A stretch of 64,000 bases of DNA from Achromobacter spanius. GTDB lineage: Bacteria; Pseudomonadota; Gammaproteobacteria; Burkholderiales; Burkholderiaceae_B. How positions within the stretch are numbered: position 1 is the first letter of the stretch; every line of letters begins with the position of its first letter. Below, piece by piece: positions 50,720 through 59,496 of this stretch. A program made the translations under genes and the position numbers. The notes under the pieces are model-generated. The model was given only the letters and a program-made list of their open reading frames with translations, searched no databases and was not told the origin of the DNA. The stretch covers positions 5,580,001 to 5,644,000 of the forward strand of contig NZ_CP121261.1 in assembly GCF_029637605.1 (NCBI RefSeq), written 5' to 3'.

Positions 50720-53369
50720 CATCTACTCTGCCCCCGAGTTGGAAACGCGGCTGGAGTCGATCGATTGGGCCGGCACGTTTGAGCAATACCTGGACGCCAC
50801 GATTCCGGCCTGGCGCGACATGGAAGTTCAGCGCTTCGCGGCTTACCTTGATGGCGTCAAGTGGCCACAAGACCGGTGGGGCGAGTCGCTGGAGCCGGAC
50901 GCGCTGGTGCGTGTGAACACGATCCCGATGGGCGGCCTGTTCAAGATCATTGATCCGATCTTGTCAAAGCTGCTGAACGTGTTCCGCGGCAAGCGTCCTG
51001 TGACGAATCGCGAAACGCCGGAATCGCGAAACTTGGAAGCGGCAGACGGGAAAGCCAACACCGCAAAACTTGGCAGCGTGGTAGCCGAGCCAGCCGGCCG
51101 GTATCGCCGGTTCGTGGACTATCTCACACCGCCGCGCCGGTACTTCGTGAACAAGCGAGAACAATGGCTGGTCTTTCTGGCCAACGTCGGCCCCGGAAAC
51201 TACCAAATCGCCGATGCAGACGTGCGCGTCGGGTCCACACCGTTCAGCGCTTTGGGAGATGATGCCGCCTACGGGATCTATCCTCCGGGGACGAATCTGT
51301 CCGCGCAAGTGGCCGCGCAGATCTGGCATACGGTAACGGAAGTGGGTGGTACGTCGTCGGGTTCGGCCGGCCTGGAGCTTACGACGGAGCCCGCCAACCG
51401 CGTCAACACCGACCCCGCCTCATATGCGTTGAGCGGTGCCACCATCACACGCAGTGATGGCGAATACCCGAGCGGGTGGGGCGTGAGTACGGTGGTGGCT
51501 ATAGAGTACGCGCGGCTCTACGACATTGCCGATCATTTCGTTGACCCGACGGAATCTGATCCGGGCTACGTGATTAGCCGCTTTACGGGCTACTTTGGCC
51601 ATATCCCTAGCGTCACGGTAGGTGGTGTGCTCCAAGTGGGCGCGTTCGGGGCTAAAGTGGAATGGCGAGTTAAGACGATTGTCGCGTCTCCCGGCTCCGG
51701 AATCTATACGCTGGAATTTGAGGAAGACACGGAGATTTTCACGCCGGTTCATGTAGACGAAGGCACGGGAGTTTCCTACATTTTCGGGGCTGACATTGAG
51801 CGCACAATCGTGGCCTTTGACCCCGCAAGTATCGACGTTTCGCCGGGTACGTTCCAGGCTGGCACTGTGGCCACGCGGGTGCGATTCTCTGGCGGCGCGG
51901 TATATGGAGAGTGGACGAACGAATTCATCGCTACCCCGGACGGGGCCGTCACCAGCACGTTGGAGCTCGACGTCTTTTTCCCCAATGGGCTGTGCTTTTT
52001 GTCTGATGGCGGCGAGGTTGAAGAGCGGTCAGTCAGCACTGAATACCAGTACCGCAACGTGGCGGGCGGCCCCCGCGTGACTGTGTCGCGGACGTTCTCC
52101 GACGCCACCGTGGATCAAATTGGATTCACAGAGCAATTCGCCATTGCTCCCATGGTGCCGGCCGTTCGCATGCGCCGCGTGGGCGCGCAGTCCACCAGCA
52201 CGCAGGCTCAAGATAAGTGCCAATGGTATGGCTTGAAAGCACGCATGCCGGATTATTGGGTCTATCCAGACTGGACGACCATAAGTGTGATGTTGCGCAG
52301 CGGTGGCAAGCTGGCGGCGCAGAGTGAAAACCAAATCAACGTCATCCCCGTTCGCGTACTGCCGACGCTCCTACCGGATGGCACATGGTCATCGCCCATG
52401 CCCACGCGAGACATTACGGCGTTCGCGCGCCACATCCTCCAATCGTCCGGCGTGGGTGACGAGGCTATTGACATTGAAGAATGGCTCCGCCTTGACGCCA
52501 TTTGGAAAGCGCGGGGGGACACACTAGATTTCGTGTTTGATGCGACCACGGTGAAAGAAGCTCTCGATACGACCTTCGGCGCTGGCATGGCTGAATTTAC
52601 ATGCGGTGATGGCCTGGTTCGCCCTGTTCGAGAGGACGTGAAGCCTGTCAACGAATTCGAACAGTCATACGGTCCCTTCAACATGAAAGGGCCGTTGCGC
52701 CGCAATCGCTCCACGCATTCAGAGATCACCGATTACGACGGAGTCGATGTCGAGTTCGTGAATGCTGAAACCTGGGTGCGGGAGACTGTTCAGTGCCGTT
52801 TGCCTGGCGACCTTGGCGCCAAGGTCCAAAAGATAACTCTTGATGGGGTAACGGATCGCACCCGCGCTTGGCGCATCGGCATGCGTCGGCGGGCGGCCCT
52901 CTATTACCGCAAGAGTGACTACAGCTTTACCACAGAGCTGGACGCGCTCAACAGCGAGTACATGGGCTATGTGGGCCTGTTTGGATATGGGCGCACCGGA
53001 TTGCTCGTTGGCATTGAGTCTGATGGCGCCGGCAGCGCAATTCTGGAAAGCAGCGAGCCCGTCACCTGGAACACTTCGGAAGGCCCGCATGTGGTCGCGT
53101 ATCGTCGCCTCGATGGGTCATTCGCAGGGCCGTTCCCGGCGTCGGAAGGCGCGGACGAGTACCACATACGCGCCACGGTTCCCCAGCCCTGGCCGTCGAT
53201 TTCACTTAGCCACGAGCCACCGCACTTGTACTTTGGCCCGCTCTCGTCGTTCTGCTTTCCCGCGCTTATTTCCGGCGTCTTGCCACGCGGCGAATTTGAG
53301 GTGGCAGTGACGGCGGTGAATTACGACCAACGGGTCTACGCATTCGACAACGATTTCCCTCCGACTTAA
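50709..53369 (+). CDS. Tail tip/host specificity protein J-like
   Basis: An 886-residue central tail-tip protein of the TipJ/J group: N-terminal hub region (RIDIYSAPELETRLESIDWAGTFEQYLDATIP; PMGGLFKIIDPILSKLLN), beta-rich domains, and DITAFARHILQSSGVGDEAIDIEEW typical of J-type proteins. It determines receptor binding together with the downstream spike. A strong terminator follows. Confidence 0.88.
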   Translation: MRIDIYSAPELETRLESIDWAGTFEQYLDATIPAWRDMEVQRFAAYLDGVKWPQDRWGESLEPDALVRVNTIPMGGLFKIIDPILSKLLNVFRGKRPVTNRETPESRNLEAADGKANTAKLGSVVAEPAGRYRRFVDYLTPPRRYFVNKREQWLVFLANVGPGNYQIADADVRVGSTPFSALGDDAAYGIYPPGTNLSAQVAAQIWHTVTEVGGTSSGSAGLELTTEPANRVNTDPASYALSGATITRSDGEYPSGWGVSTVVAIEYARLYDIADHFVDPTESDPGYVISRFTGYFGHIPSVTVGGVLQVGAFGAKVEWRVKTIVASPGSGIYTLEFEEDTEIFTPVHVDEGTGVSYIFGADIERTIVAFDPASIDVSPGTFQAGTVATRVRFSGGAVYGEWTNEFIATPDGAVTSTLELDVFFPNGLCFLSDGGEVEERSVSTEYQYRNVAGGPRVTVSRTFSDATVDQIGFTEQFAIAPMVPAVRMRRVGAQSTSTQAQDKCQWYGLKARMPDYWVYPDWTTISVMLRSGGKLAAQSENQINVIPVRVLPTLLPDGTWSSPMPTRDITAFARHILQSSGVGDEAIDIEEWLRLDAIWKARGDTLDFVFDATTVKEALDTTFGAGMAEFTCGDGLVRPVREDVKPVNEFEQSYGPFNMKGPLRRNRSTHSEITDYDGVDVEFVNAETWVRETVQCRLPGDLGAKVQKITLDGVTDRTRAWRIGMRRRAALYYRKSDYSFTTELDALNSEYMGYVGLFGYGRTGLLVGIESDGAGSAILESSEPVTWNTSEGPHVVAYRRLDGSFAGPFPASEGADEYHIRATVPQPWPSISLSHEPPHLYFGPLSSFCFPALISGVLPRGEFEVAVTAVNYDQRVYAFDNDFPPT

Positions 53370-53388
53370 CGATATTCCAGCATCAACC

Positions 53389-53415
53389 AAGGCCCCTTTC
53401 GAGGGGCCTTTTTTA
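53389..53415 (+). terminator. Strong intrinsic terminator after tail tip gene
   Basis: AAGGCCCC / GGGGCCTT 8-pair stem with a 6-base loop, followed by TTTTTT. Ends the main structural operon; the spike gene starts 13 bases later, so it needs read-through or its own promoter. Confidence 0.88.
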
Positions 53416-53427
53416 TTGGGTCAAAGA

Positions 53428-55623
53428 ATGACGACTTATCGAACTGGCAATCCTCTTGGCAGCGTATCCGTGAAGGATCTGTACGACAACGCGGAGAACT
53501 TTGATTTCGCGATGAACGACCGGTTAGGCGAATACTGGCAGGACCGGCTTGGACAGCAGCGCCTCTCTTGGTATGGTGCGGAAGAGGCGATTCAGCGTTT
53601 CCTGCTGAGCTCCGGGTACCAAGATTTGGGCGACTATGCGGGCGGGATTGTGATCTCGTCCAGGAATCAGATCTTTCGCAAGGACGGCGAGCTTTGGCGC
53701 GCAGGGGCGGCCCTTGATCTTCCTTACACCACCTCAGGGGAGTGGGAGGACGAGGGTTCTTCCTTCGTATCTGTTGGAGACGCCGCTCTGCGTCAGGAGC
53801 TAGCTTCGGCATCGGTCGCCTCGAGTGGCGCAGCCCTAGTGGGATTTGTGCAAAGCGGAACCGGTGCATCCGGGCGTACTACCTTGGACAAGCTGCGCGA
53901 CTGCGTTAGCGTCAAGGACTTCGGCGCGGTCGGCGATGGAGTTGCGGACGATACCGCTGCCGTGCAGAAAGCGCTGGACGCCGGCCGCCCTGCCGTCATT
54001 TTCCCGAAGGGTACTTATCGTTGGGCTGGGAACGGACCCACCGTCCGTTCCGGAACCAAGGTTATCGGGCGTGGCGCCGTCATTGTGCAGTCGAACTATG
54101 ACGCCGCTGCCACCAGCTCTGTCGGCACTGAGTATTGCGGCTTGCGTGCCGAGCCGGGCTCTACCGGCATTGAGTTCAATGGGCTGGAACTGCGCGGCCC
54201 TTTCTACGGTGCCACGGTCCAACCGATCTACCGGTCCATCGGTATCAGTATTTCCGGACGCTACGATCAGTATTTCTACAACAACCCCAACTATCCCGCT
54301 AACCCGCCCACTCCGGTGTCGAGCACTTCATCCGACATTGCCGTACGAGACTGCGTAATTGAGGGCTGGGGGCAGTCCGGCGTCATCGCTGACCAGATCG
54401 ATCGCTTCTCGGCGAACTTCAATCGAATCCGGCATTGTGGCCGCGATGGCATCCGGATGTACGGCTGTCGAGATTTCGACGTCACCAATAACAAGGTCGA
54501 CTACATGGCTCCGGGGTTTCCCACCGAAGGGATCGCCCCGAACTACAACGTGTACGGCATCACCACCACCCGGGTCTACCACAGCACCGCAGGCGACGGA
54601 TCACTGACGGATTATAGGACTTGCGCCTTTGGTCTCGTTGCGCTAAACGCGGTGAACTACTGTTCGACGTGGAAGGCGTTGGATACCCACGGTGGAACGG
54701 ACATCATTTTTGCCCACAACTCAACATGGGGGGCACATATCCCTATTGGGATTGACAAAGGGGGGTTCTCTGCCGCCCAGGGGTATGCTCCTCCACGCCG
54801 AATCAAGGTGCACGGCAATAACTTCATTGCCGACCCTTCGAATGCCGCAGGTAATCGGGCGGGCATCTTCGCGGTTGCCCACGATGCGACCGAAGAGAAC
54901 TTCGGTGAAGATCTGGAGCTCATCGGAAACCACATCCAGGGCTACGGTGAGCAGACCCGAGACGGCAATGTGGTGGTCAGCAACTATCGCCGAGTCGTGG
55001 TCGACGATTTCACGATCAAAGGCGGTCTACGTGCTGGCATCAACTTCCAGGGCACCGTTGAAGACTATGTGATCGGAAATGGGGTGATCCAAGACATTGG
55101 ACTGACCTCGGGCGGTGCTTGTACCGGAATTAATCTCCAAGGGTCTACGCAGCGCGGTGTCGTGGATGGCGTGGTGTTCCGTAAGACTGATACCGCTGAC
55201 ACCATGATCGCGATTAGTTCGGCAAGCCCGAGCACGGGATACGGCGCTAAGGTCGGTGAGAATCTGTCGTTTTTCGGAAATGTCACCCCCTTCAATTCCA
55301 CAGGGGCATTCATCAGGCAAGACAGCCCTTTCGTGTTGAAGCCACTGGCCTGGGGGAATGTGAACAACGGTGGTTCCGCCACCCTTGCAGCCGCTAAAGG
55401 GATCGCTTCGGTTACGCGTACCGGCATCGGCGTTGTCCGCGTAGTGCTGTCCGCTGCCGCAAGCACCACCAGCACGTTCATCCCCATGGCCATCGGCAAA
55501 GGCACATCGGGGCGACTGGTGTCGTGCGCCATCATCGACGAGGTGACCGTGGATGTAATAACGCGCGATCAGACCGGCGCTGCCGTTGATACCGCCTTCT
55601 TCTTTAGCGTGATGGGGTTCTGA
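53428..55623 (+). CDS. Tailspike with pectate-lyase-like beta helix
   Basis: A 731-residue protein. An N-terminal attachment part (to about 155) leads into the classical start of phage beta-helix spikes, VSVKDFGAVGDGVADDTAAVQKALDA, then many parallel beta-helix coils and a C-terminal beta-rich tip (from about 640). It probably binds or degrades surface polysaccharide such as O antigen. It starts directly after a terminator. Confidence 0.88.
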   Translation: MTTYRTGNPLGSVSVKDLYDNAENFDFAMNDRLGEYWQDRLGQQRLSWYGAEEAIQRFLLSSGYQDLGDYAGGIVISSRNQIFRKDGELWRAGAALDLPYTTSGEWEDEGSSFVSVGDAALRQELASASVASSGAALVGFVQSGTGASGRTTLDKLRDCVSVKDFGAVGDGVADDTAAVQKALDAGRPAVIFPKGTYRWAGNGPTVRSGTKVIGRGAVIVQSNYDAAATSSVGTEYCGLRAEPGSTGIEFNGLELRGPFYGATVQPIYRSIGISISGRYDQYFYNNPNYPANPPTPVSSTSSDIAVRDCVIEGWGQSGVIADQIDRFSANFNRIRHCGRDGIRMYGCRDFDVTNNKVDYMAPGFPTEGIAPNYNVYGITTTRVYHSTAGDGSLTDYRTCAFGLVALNAVNYCSTWKALDTHGGTDIIFAHNSTWGAHIPIGIDKGGFSAAQGYAPPRRIKVHGNNFIADPSNAAGNRAGIFAVAHDATEENFGEDLELIGNHIQGYGEQTRDGNVVVSNYRRVVVDDFTIKGGLRAGINFQGTVEDYVIGNGVIQDIGLTSGGACTGINLQGSTQRGVVDGVVFRKTDTADTMIAISSASPSTGYGAKVGENLSFFGNVTPFNSTGAFIRQDSPFVLKPLAWGNVNNGGSATLAAAKGIASVTRTGIGVVRVVLSAAASTTSTFIPMAIGKGTSGRLVSCAIIDEVTVDVITRDQTGAAVDTAFFFSVMGF

Positions 55624-55667
55624 ATGGCCGAGAGAAACTTACTGACGCATTTGTGAAATCCCTCCAT

Positions 55668-55691
55668 GCCCGCTTCGGTGGGCCTTTTTTT
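55668..55691 (+). terminator. Intrinsic terminator after tailspike
   Basis: GCCCGC / GTGGGC hairpin with a short TTCG loop, followed by seven T residues. Separates spike and lysis genes. Confidence 0.8.
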
Positions 55692-55733
55692 CGTCTATAG
55701 GGGACGCGATGTTGTCGCTTCAAAGGAAAGATC

Positions 55734-56021
55734 ATGGCTGACGAACATCTGTCCGATGCGTTCATCAAGTCACTGCACGCGCGCGTCGTGCAAATGGAGC
55801 AAGACATGGCCAACAACGCGGAAGCCACCGCGCGGAATACGGACTCTATCGAGACGATCCGGCAAAACACACAGGACATCGTTGACACCTTTGCGGCGCT
55901 GTCCGGTGGGTTCAAGGTCTTGCAGGGGCTGGGCCGGCTTGCGCGCCCGATCGGGTACATCGCTACCGCGATCGCGGCCACGCTAGCTGCGGTGGCGGCT
56001 GTGAAGGGGATTTGGAAATGA
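55734..56021 (+). CDS. Holin-like small membrane protein
   Basis: A 95-residue protein: an N-terminal coiled-coil-like region (IKSLHARVVQMEQDMANNAEATARNTDSIETIRQ) and a C-terminal hydrophobic segment (IGYIATAIAATLAAVAAVKGI). It precedes the endolysin with ATGA overlap, the usual place of a holin. AAGGAAAG before ATG. Confidence 0.72.
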   Translation: MADEHLSDAFIKSLHARVVQMEQDMANNAEATARNTDSIETIRQNTQDIVDTFAALSGGFKVLQGLGRLARPIGYIATAIAATLAAVAAVKGIWK

Positions 56022-56512
56022 TCTCGGATAGTCTGAAACGCAAGATTTTAGCGGCTTCGGCCGGTGGCGCGGTTGCCATCGCGGGCGTGCTGGTCACGCA
56101 CTTTGAACCAGGCAAGGTGCGCGGCAAGCCGTACATCGACCCGGTGGGCGTGCTGACCGTGTGCGATGGGCACACCGGCCCGGATATCGACCCGAAGCGG
56201 ATTTACACCGACGCGGAGTGCGATGCGTGGCGCGACGCAGATCTGGCCATTGCTGACCGGGCGGTACGCCGGCTAATCACGGTGCCGCTGAATGACTGGC
56301 AGCGCGCGGCCTTGATCGACTTCACGTACAACCTGGGCGCCGGGAACTTGGCTGAGTCGACCATGCGGCGCAAGTTCAACGCGGGTGACTATGCCGGCGG
56401 CTGTGCTGAGTTGGATCGATGGGTTAAGGGGCGGCAAGGTGGTGTGCTGGTAACGCTGCCAGGCCTCGTTACGCGCAGGGAGGTGGACACATGGATCTGT
56501 CTACAGCGTTGA
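56018..56512 (+). CDS. Endolysin, GH24 lysozyme with SAR-like N terminus
   Basis: A 164-residue lysozyme of the phage 21/P22 type: catalytic Glu in THFEPG, then YIDPVGVLTVCDGHTG giving the Asp/Thr pair, and FTYNLGAGNL. The N terminus (ILAASAGGAVAIAGVLV) is a weakly hydrophobic signal-anchor-release segment, so export through Sec and later release from the membrane is likely. Overlaps the Rz gene. Confidence 0.92.
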   Translation: MISDSLKRKILAASAGGAVAIAGVLVTHFEPGKVRGKPYIDPVGVLTVCDGHTGPDIDPKRIYTDAECDAWRDADLAIADRAVRRLITVPLNDWQRAALIDFTYNLGAGNLAESTMRRKFNAGDYAGGCAELDRWVKGRQGGVLVTLPGLVTRREVDTWICLQR

Positions 56513-56997
56513 TCGGCTGGAAGGGGTACGCCGCTGCTCTGGTGGTGGGCGCCATCGTGGCGGGCGGCGCGGCCTGGAAGGCGCAGAGCTGGCGATATGG
56601 TGCCGAGATATCCGCCATGAAGTCTGACCAGTCGGCCCTCGTCGCCGAGTCACAGCGTCAGGCGCGCGAGATTCTTGAGCGGCGCGTCGCCGAGGTCGGC
56701 CAGATCAATGAACGAAACGCCAAGGCCGAATGGGCCGCTTACGGGGGTATGCGCAATGAGCAAGTTCAGGATGACAGCCTACGGGCTGATGTTGATGCTG
56801 GGCGCCAGCGGCTGCACGTCGCTGCCACCTGCCCCGCCGCCAGCATTGGAGTGCCCAAAGCCGGAGCCAGCGCCCGCGTGGGTGATGGAGCCCGCGCCGA
56901 ACTTGATCCAACTGCTCGACCGGATTATTTCTCCCTCCGGGCTGGGATCCGGCGAGTGACCGCCCAGCTTGCAGCGTGCCAGGCGCGCTTACCCTAG
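56491..56997 (+). CDS. Rz-like inner membrane spanin
   Basis: A 168-residue protein with an N-terminal membrane segment (YAAALVVGAIVAGGAAW) and a periplasmic helical/coiled-coil part (SQRQAREILERRVAEVGQINERNAKAE). As i-spanin it joins inner and outer membranes with Rz1 at lysis. It overlaps the lysozyme end by 22 bases and contains the Rz1 gene in another frame. Confidence 0.85.
   Translation: MDLSTALIGWKGYAAALVVGAIVAGGAAWKAQSWRYGAEISAMKSDQSALVAESQRQAREILERRVAEVGQINERNAKAEWAAYGGMRNEQVQDDSLRADVDAGRQRLHVAATCPAASIGVPKAGASARVGDGARAELDPTARPDYFSLRAGIRRVTAQLAACQARLP
56756..56959 (+). CDS. Rz1-like outer membrane spanin lipoprotein, nested in Rz
   Basis: A 67-residue lipoprotein with signal MSKFRMTAYGLMLMLGASG and lipobox LGASGC, then a proline-rich mature part (PPAPPPALECPKPEPAPAW). 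Wholly inside the Rz-like gene in the +1 frame, as in lambda Rz/Rz1. A longer frame exists upstream but lacks a signal peptide at its start. Confidence 0.85.
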   Translation: MSKFRMTAYGLMLMLGASGCTSLPPAPPPALECPKPEPAPAWVMEPAPNLIQLLDRIISPSGLGSGE

Positions 56998-57038
56998 CGC
57001 GGCGCCAGGCGGCGGTGATGGATGCCTGGGCCGGATAA

Positions 57039-57686
57039 TCAGGTGGAGCGGTAGTTCAACGCTTTATGAGTCCTCGCCGACTCAGGCCAGGATTCCATTT
57101 CTGCCAGCGCGGTATGGATCTGGCCAATGTCCAAATGCTGCAACAGTTCAGGATCGAACTCGTGCCACCGCAATGCGGACAGCCTGCTCCGAACCACCTC
57201 ATCTTCAAACCGCCATCTGAAATGCTTTGCGGGCGACCCTAGAACGATCGAGTAGGGTTGAACATCATGGGTCACCACGGCGCCGGCGGCGATGACTGCG
57301 CCGTCTCCCACCGTGACGCCTGACATGATGTAGGCGTTATCGCCTATCCAAACATCGTGTCCGATGAGGACGCGGATCCTGCGTACCGGATCCGCGAGCT
57401 TTAGGATAGGGCCGTTGCTGTTGTTCTTGAAAAACGGGCTGGTAGACAACGCATTTAGATCGTGAACGCCCGATCCTATCGTGACATTACGACCGATAGA
57501 ACAGTACCTTCCGACGATAACCGCGCTGCGCACAAAGCCGCTATTCATGTACGACTGGAACCCGAAAGCGGCGCCAGGCAAAATTTCACACTTTCCGAGA
57601 TTCACGCCTTGTTCGAAACGGAATTTCGAAGGCACGTAACCTTCCAAAGCGGTGAGCCCCATTTCTACAAACTTCTGGCTCTTCAT
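57039..57686 (-). CDS. Hexapeptide-repeat acetyltransferase (CatB/xenobiotic-type), cargo
   Basis: A 215-residue left-handed beta-helix acyltransferase: IVGRYCSIGRNVTIGSGVHDL, catalytic-type His in GSGVHD, VLIGHDVWIGDNAYIMSGVTVGDGAVIAAGAVVTHDV and SIVLGSPAKHFRWRF. It transfers an acetyl group from acetyl-CoA to a sugar or similar hydroxyl. It is coupled by ATGA to the hydrolase gene upstream and lies against the lysis genes, typical of lysogenic conversion. Chloramphenicol-type resistance is possible but less likely. Confidence 0.8.
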   Translation of the reverse strand: MKSQKFVEMGLTALEGYVPSKFRFEQGVNLGKCEILPGAAFGFQSYMNSGFVRSAVIVGRYCSIGRNVTIGSGVHDLNALSTSPFFKNNSNGPILKLADPVRRIRVLIGHDVWIGDNAYIMSGVTVGDGAVIAAGAVVTHDVQPYSIVLGSPAKHFRWRFEDEVVRSRLSALRWHEFDPELLQHLDIGQIHTALAEMESWPESARTHKALNYRST

Positions 57687-59050
57687 GCTGCGTCCCCGAT
57701 GAATCTAGCTATCGCGCGATCAATTAGCTTCAACGTCTCGTCTTTCCCGAGAACAGTGTGGCCGCCTCGAACAGGGTGGTTGATCGAATAGAACTCGGTC
57801 AGAACCTGCGTATCTCTTAGGCTGGGAAATTCGACCATCAGTTCGCACACCCCTGAGACGAACTTAGCGAAGTGTCGTTTTAAGTGGTTCGTATCGTGGG
57901 AGTTCTGTAGATACCAGATATTGGGAATGTGCTTGTACTTCCTGAATGTTTCGAGAGCGGACCAGCGATCGGGATACAGAGTGGTGGCTTCGCTCAGGCT
58001 CTTCCCGCCGTAGCAGTATGCCAAAAGGTGATCGACCGCCGCGGCTACGTGGTAGTCCGACATATCCACTTGCGGGATCTGCACCAATGCATGCGACCCC
58101 TTCACCATCGTTGCCATCTGCATCGATGTGAATCCGCCGGCGGACGATCCGAAAAATAGGATCTTGTTTGGCTCGATGCCGCTTGAACCGGCGATATCCC
58201 GTATCAATTCTGCGGCGGTCTCCATGTAGAAATGGTCTTCCGTTCCTTGAAACCATCCGCCTTCCATCACGTCTGACAAGTACAAGGTTGGGTCGTTCAG
58301 AACCAAGCAGGAGTATGGCAGGTCGTCGACCCAGGACCAGCGATGGAAGACGGGGGGTTTAGACGCTGGCCGCGTGATAGCGGACTGCCCGAACACCACC
58401 AGCGGAACGTCATTGCCCCTGAGCCGACCATAAAACTCAAAGTCAACACCATGGCGGTTGATCGTGAATTCGGCGGACGTGTGCTTGGGCATATCCTGTG
58501 GGCGACCGAGCCGTATCTTGGGCGCGTTGTACTCTCCCTTGTCGACCGGCCCCCGCTTACCCGCCAATGCCTTCACCATTGCTGGCTGGTTTTCGATGAC
58601 CTTTTCGATATGCCGAAGGATGTAAGCTCTGTGACTAGCGCCGGCCGGGAGCGATATGCGGGTCAACCTCGGATGGGAAGGCCGCATGCCGCTTTTTGGA
58701 CTTAGTAGCAGAACCCGAAAATCCAGCTCCGGATAAAGCTGCTCGATGGTGGAGCTGAACGCGTCCAGGTCGTCGGTATCCGCACACTCGACTGCATCGT
58801 CAAATCCGCTCAGATACAGCAGTAAGGTGCGTCCGGGTTCAGTGGAAGGCGGGAAAAATTTTTGGACGCCTGTGATTCCAACGCGAGACTGAGAATTCGC
58901 CCACTCTGCTAAACCGTCACGGTGAGCCGGGATATCGGAAACTGCGGTTGTAATCGGCGAATACTGCAATGCCTTGAAGTACTCTGCGAGCTGCGTGTTG
59001 CGACCCAGAGCGCAAATATAGTCAAAATGCTCGGTGTGGATGATTGACAT
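57683..59050 (-). CDS. Alpha/beta-hydrolase-like protein, cargo
   Basis: A 455-residue protein of two parts. Residues 1-180 have no recognised motif. Residues about 190-455 look like an alpha/beta hydrolase: nucleophile elbow GSSAGGF (Ser303), probable acid Asp386 in NSHD and His431 in GGHT. Esterase or deacylase activity on a surface polysaccharide is inferred from its acetyltransferase partner. AT-richer than phage structural genes, leftward, and outside the lytic operon. Confidence 0.65.
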   Translation of the reverse strand: MSIIHTEHFDYICALGRNTQLAEYFKALQYSPITTAVSDIPAHRDGLAEWANSQSRVGITGVQKFFPPSTEPGRTLLLYLSGFDDAVECADTDDLDAFSSTIEQLYPELDFRVLLLSPKSGMRPSHPRLTRISLPAGASHRAYILRHIEKVIENQPAMVKALAGKRGPVDKGEYNAPKIRLGRPQDMPKHTSAEFTINRHGVDFEFYGRLRGNDVPLVVFGQSAITRPASKPPVFHRWSWVDDLPYSCLVLNDPTLYLSDVMEGGWFQGTEDHFYMETAAELIRDIAGSSGIEPNKILFFGSSAGGFTSMQMATMVKGSHALVQIPQVDMSDYHVAAAVDHLLAYCYGGKSLSEATTLYPDRWSALETFRKYKHIPNIWYLQNSHDTNHLKRHFAKFVSGVCELMVEFPSLRDTQVLTEFYSINHPVRGGHTVLGKDETLKLIDRAIARFIGDAA

Positions 59051-59133
59051 AGCGTCGACGTTTAGGCGGAATTGGATCGCCGCGAATTTGACGGAGCCGG
59101 GATTGTCTCATTTCGTTGGCATGTATGGGCCGA

Positions 59134-59442
59134 TCAGCGCTCTATCCACTGCATCCACCACCCTTGGTAATAGCGCTTGCCGTCGATTTCTTCAAAGCCG
59201 CAGACCATCATTCCGCGGTCGGATGCGAAGGTCAGCAGCTCTGGCTGCAATAGGTCAGGAATAGGGCTTTTCCTAGTCGCGCCGAATGTGGCGAGGCTGT
59301 CCATGGTCATGACGCGCACGTACCTCTTCAAGTCATCTCGCATGATCGAGTACATGCGCACGGTGCCGGTGGTGGTGGGGCCGGGATCGCGGTCAGGGCG
59401 CTTTTCGCCCAGGCAGTGGGTGCGGGTGACGGTACAGAGCAT
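59134..59442 (-). CDS. Hypothetical SOS-controlled protein
   Basis: A 102-residue protein (MLCTVTRTHCLGEKRP ... GYYQGWWMQWIER-type end, read here as KRYYQGWWMQWIER) with no recognised domain. A 20-base LexA box of the E. coli type ends 15 bases upstream of ATG 59442. It follows the SRAP gene on the same strand, 54 bases away. I recall similar small proteins in other proteobacterial phages. Confidence 0.6.
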   Translation of the reverse strand: MLCTVTRTHCLGEKRPDRDPGPTTTGTVRMYSIMRDDLKRYVRVMTMDSLATFGATRKSPIPDLLQPELLTFASDRGMMVCGFEEIDGKRYYQGWWMQWIER

Positions 59443-59457
59443 CGTTTGCTGCCTAAA

Positions 59458-59477
59458 TACTGGATAAAAAAACAGTA
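59458..59477 (-). promoter_or_regulatory. LexA (SOS) box
   Basis: TACTG-N10-CAGTA with an A/T-rich centre, the same length and ends as the E. coli SOS consensus; the inner CTGT is imperfect (CTGG on one side, ACAG on the other). It lies between the SRAP stop and the start of 59134-59442. Confidence 0.65.
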
Positions 59478-59496
59478 TATTGCAGCAAAAACGGGG

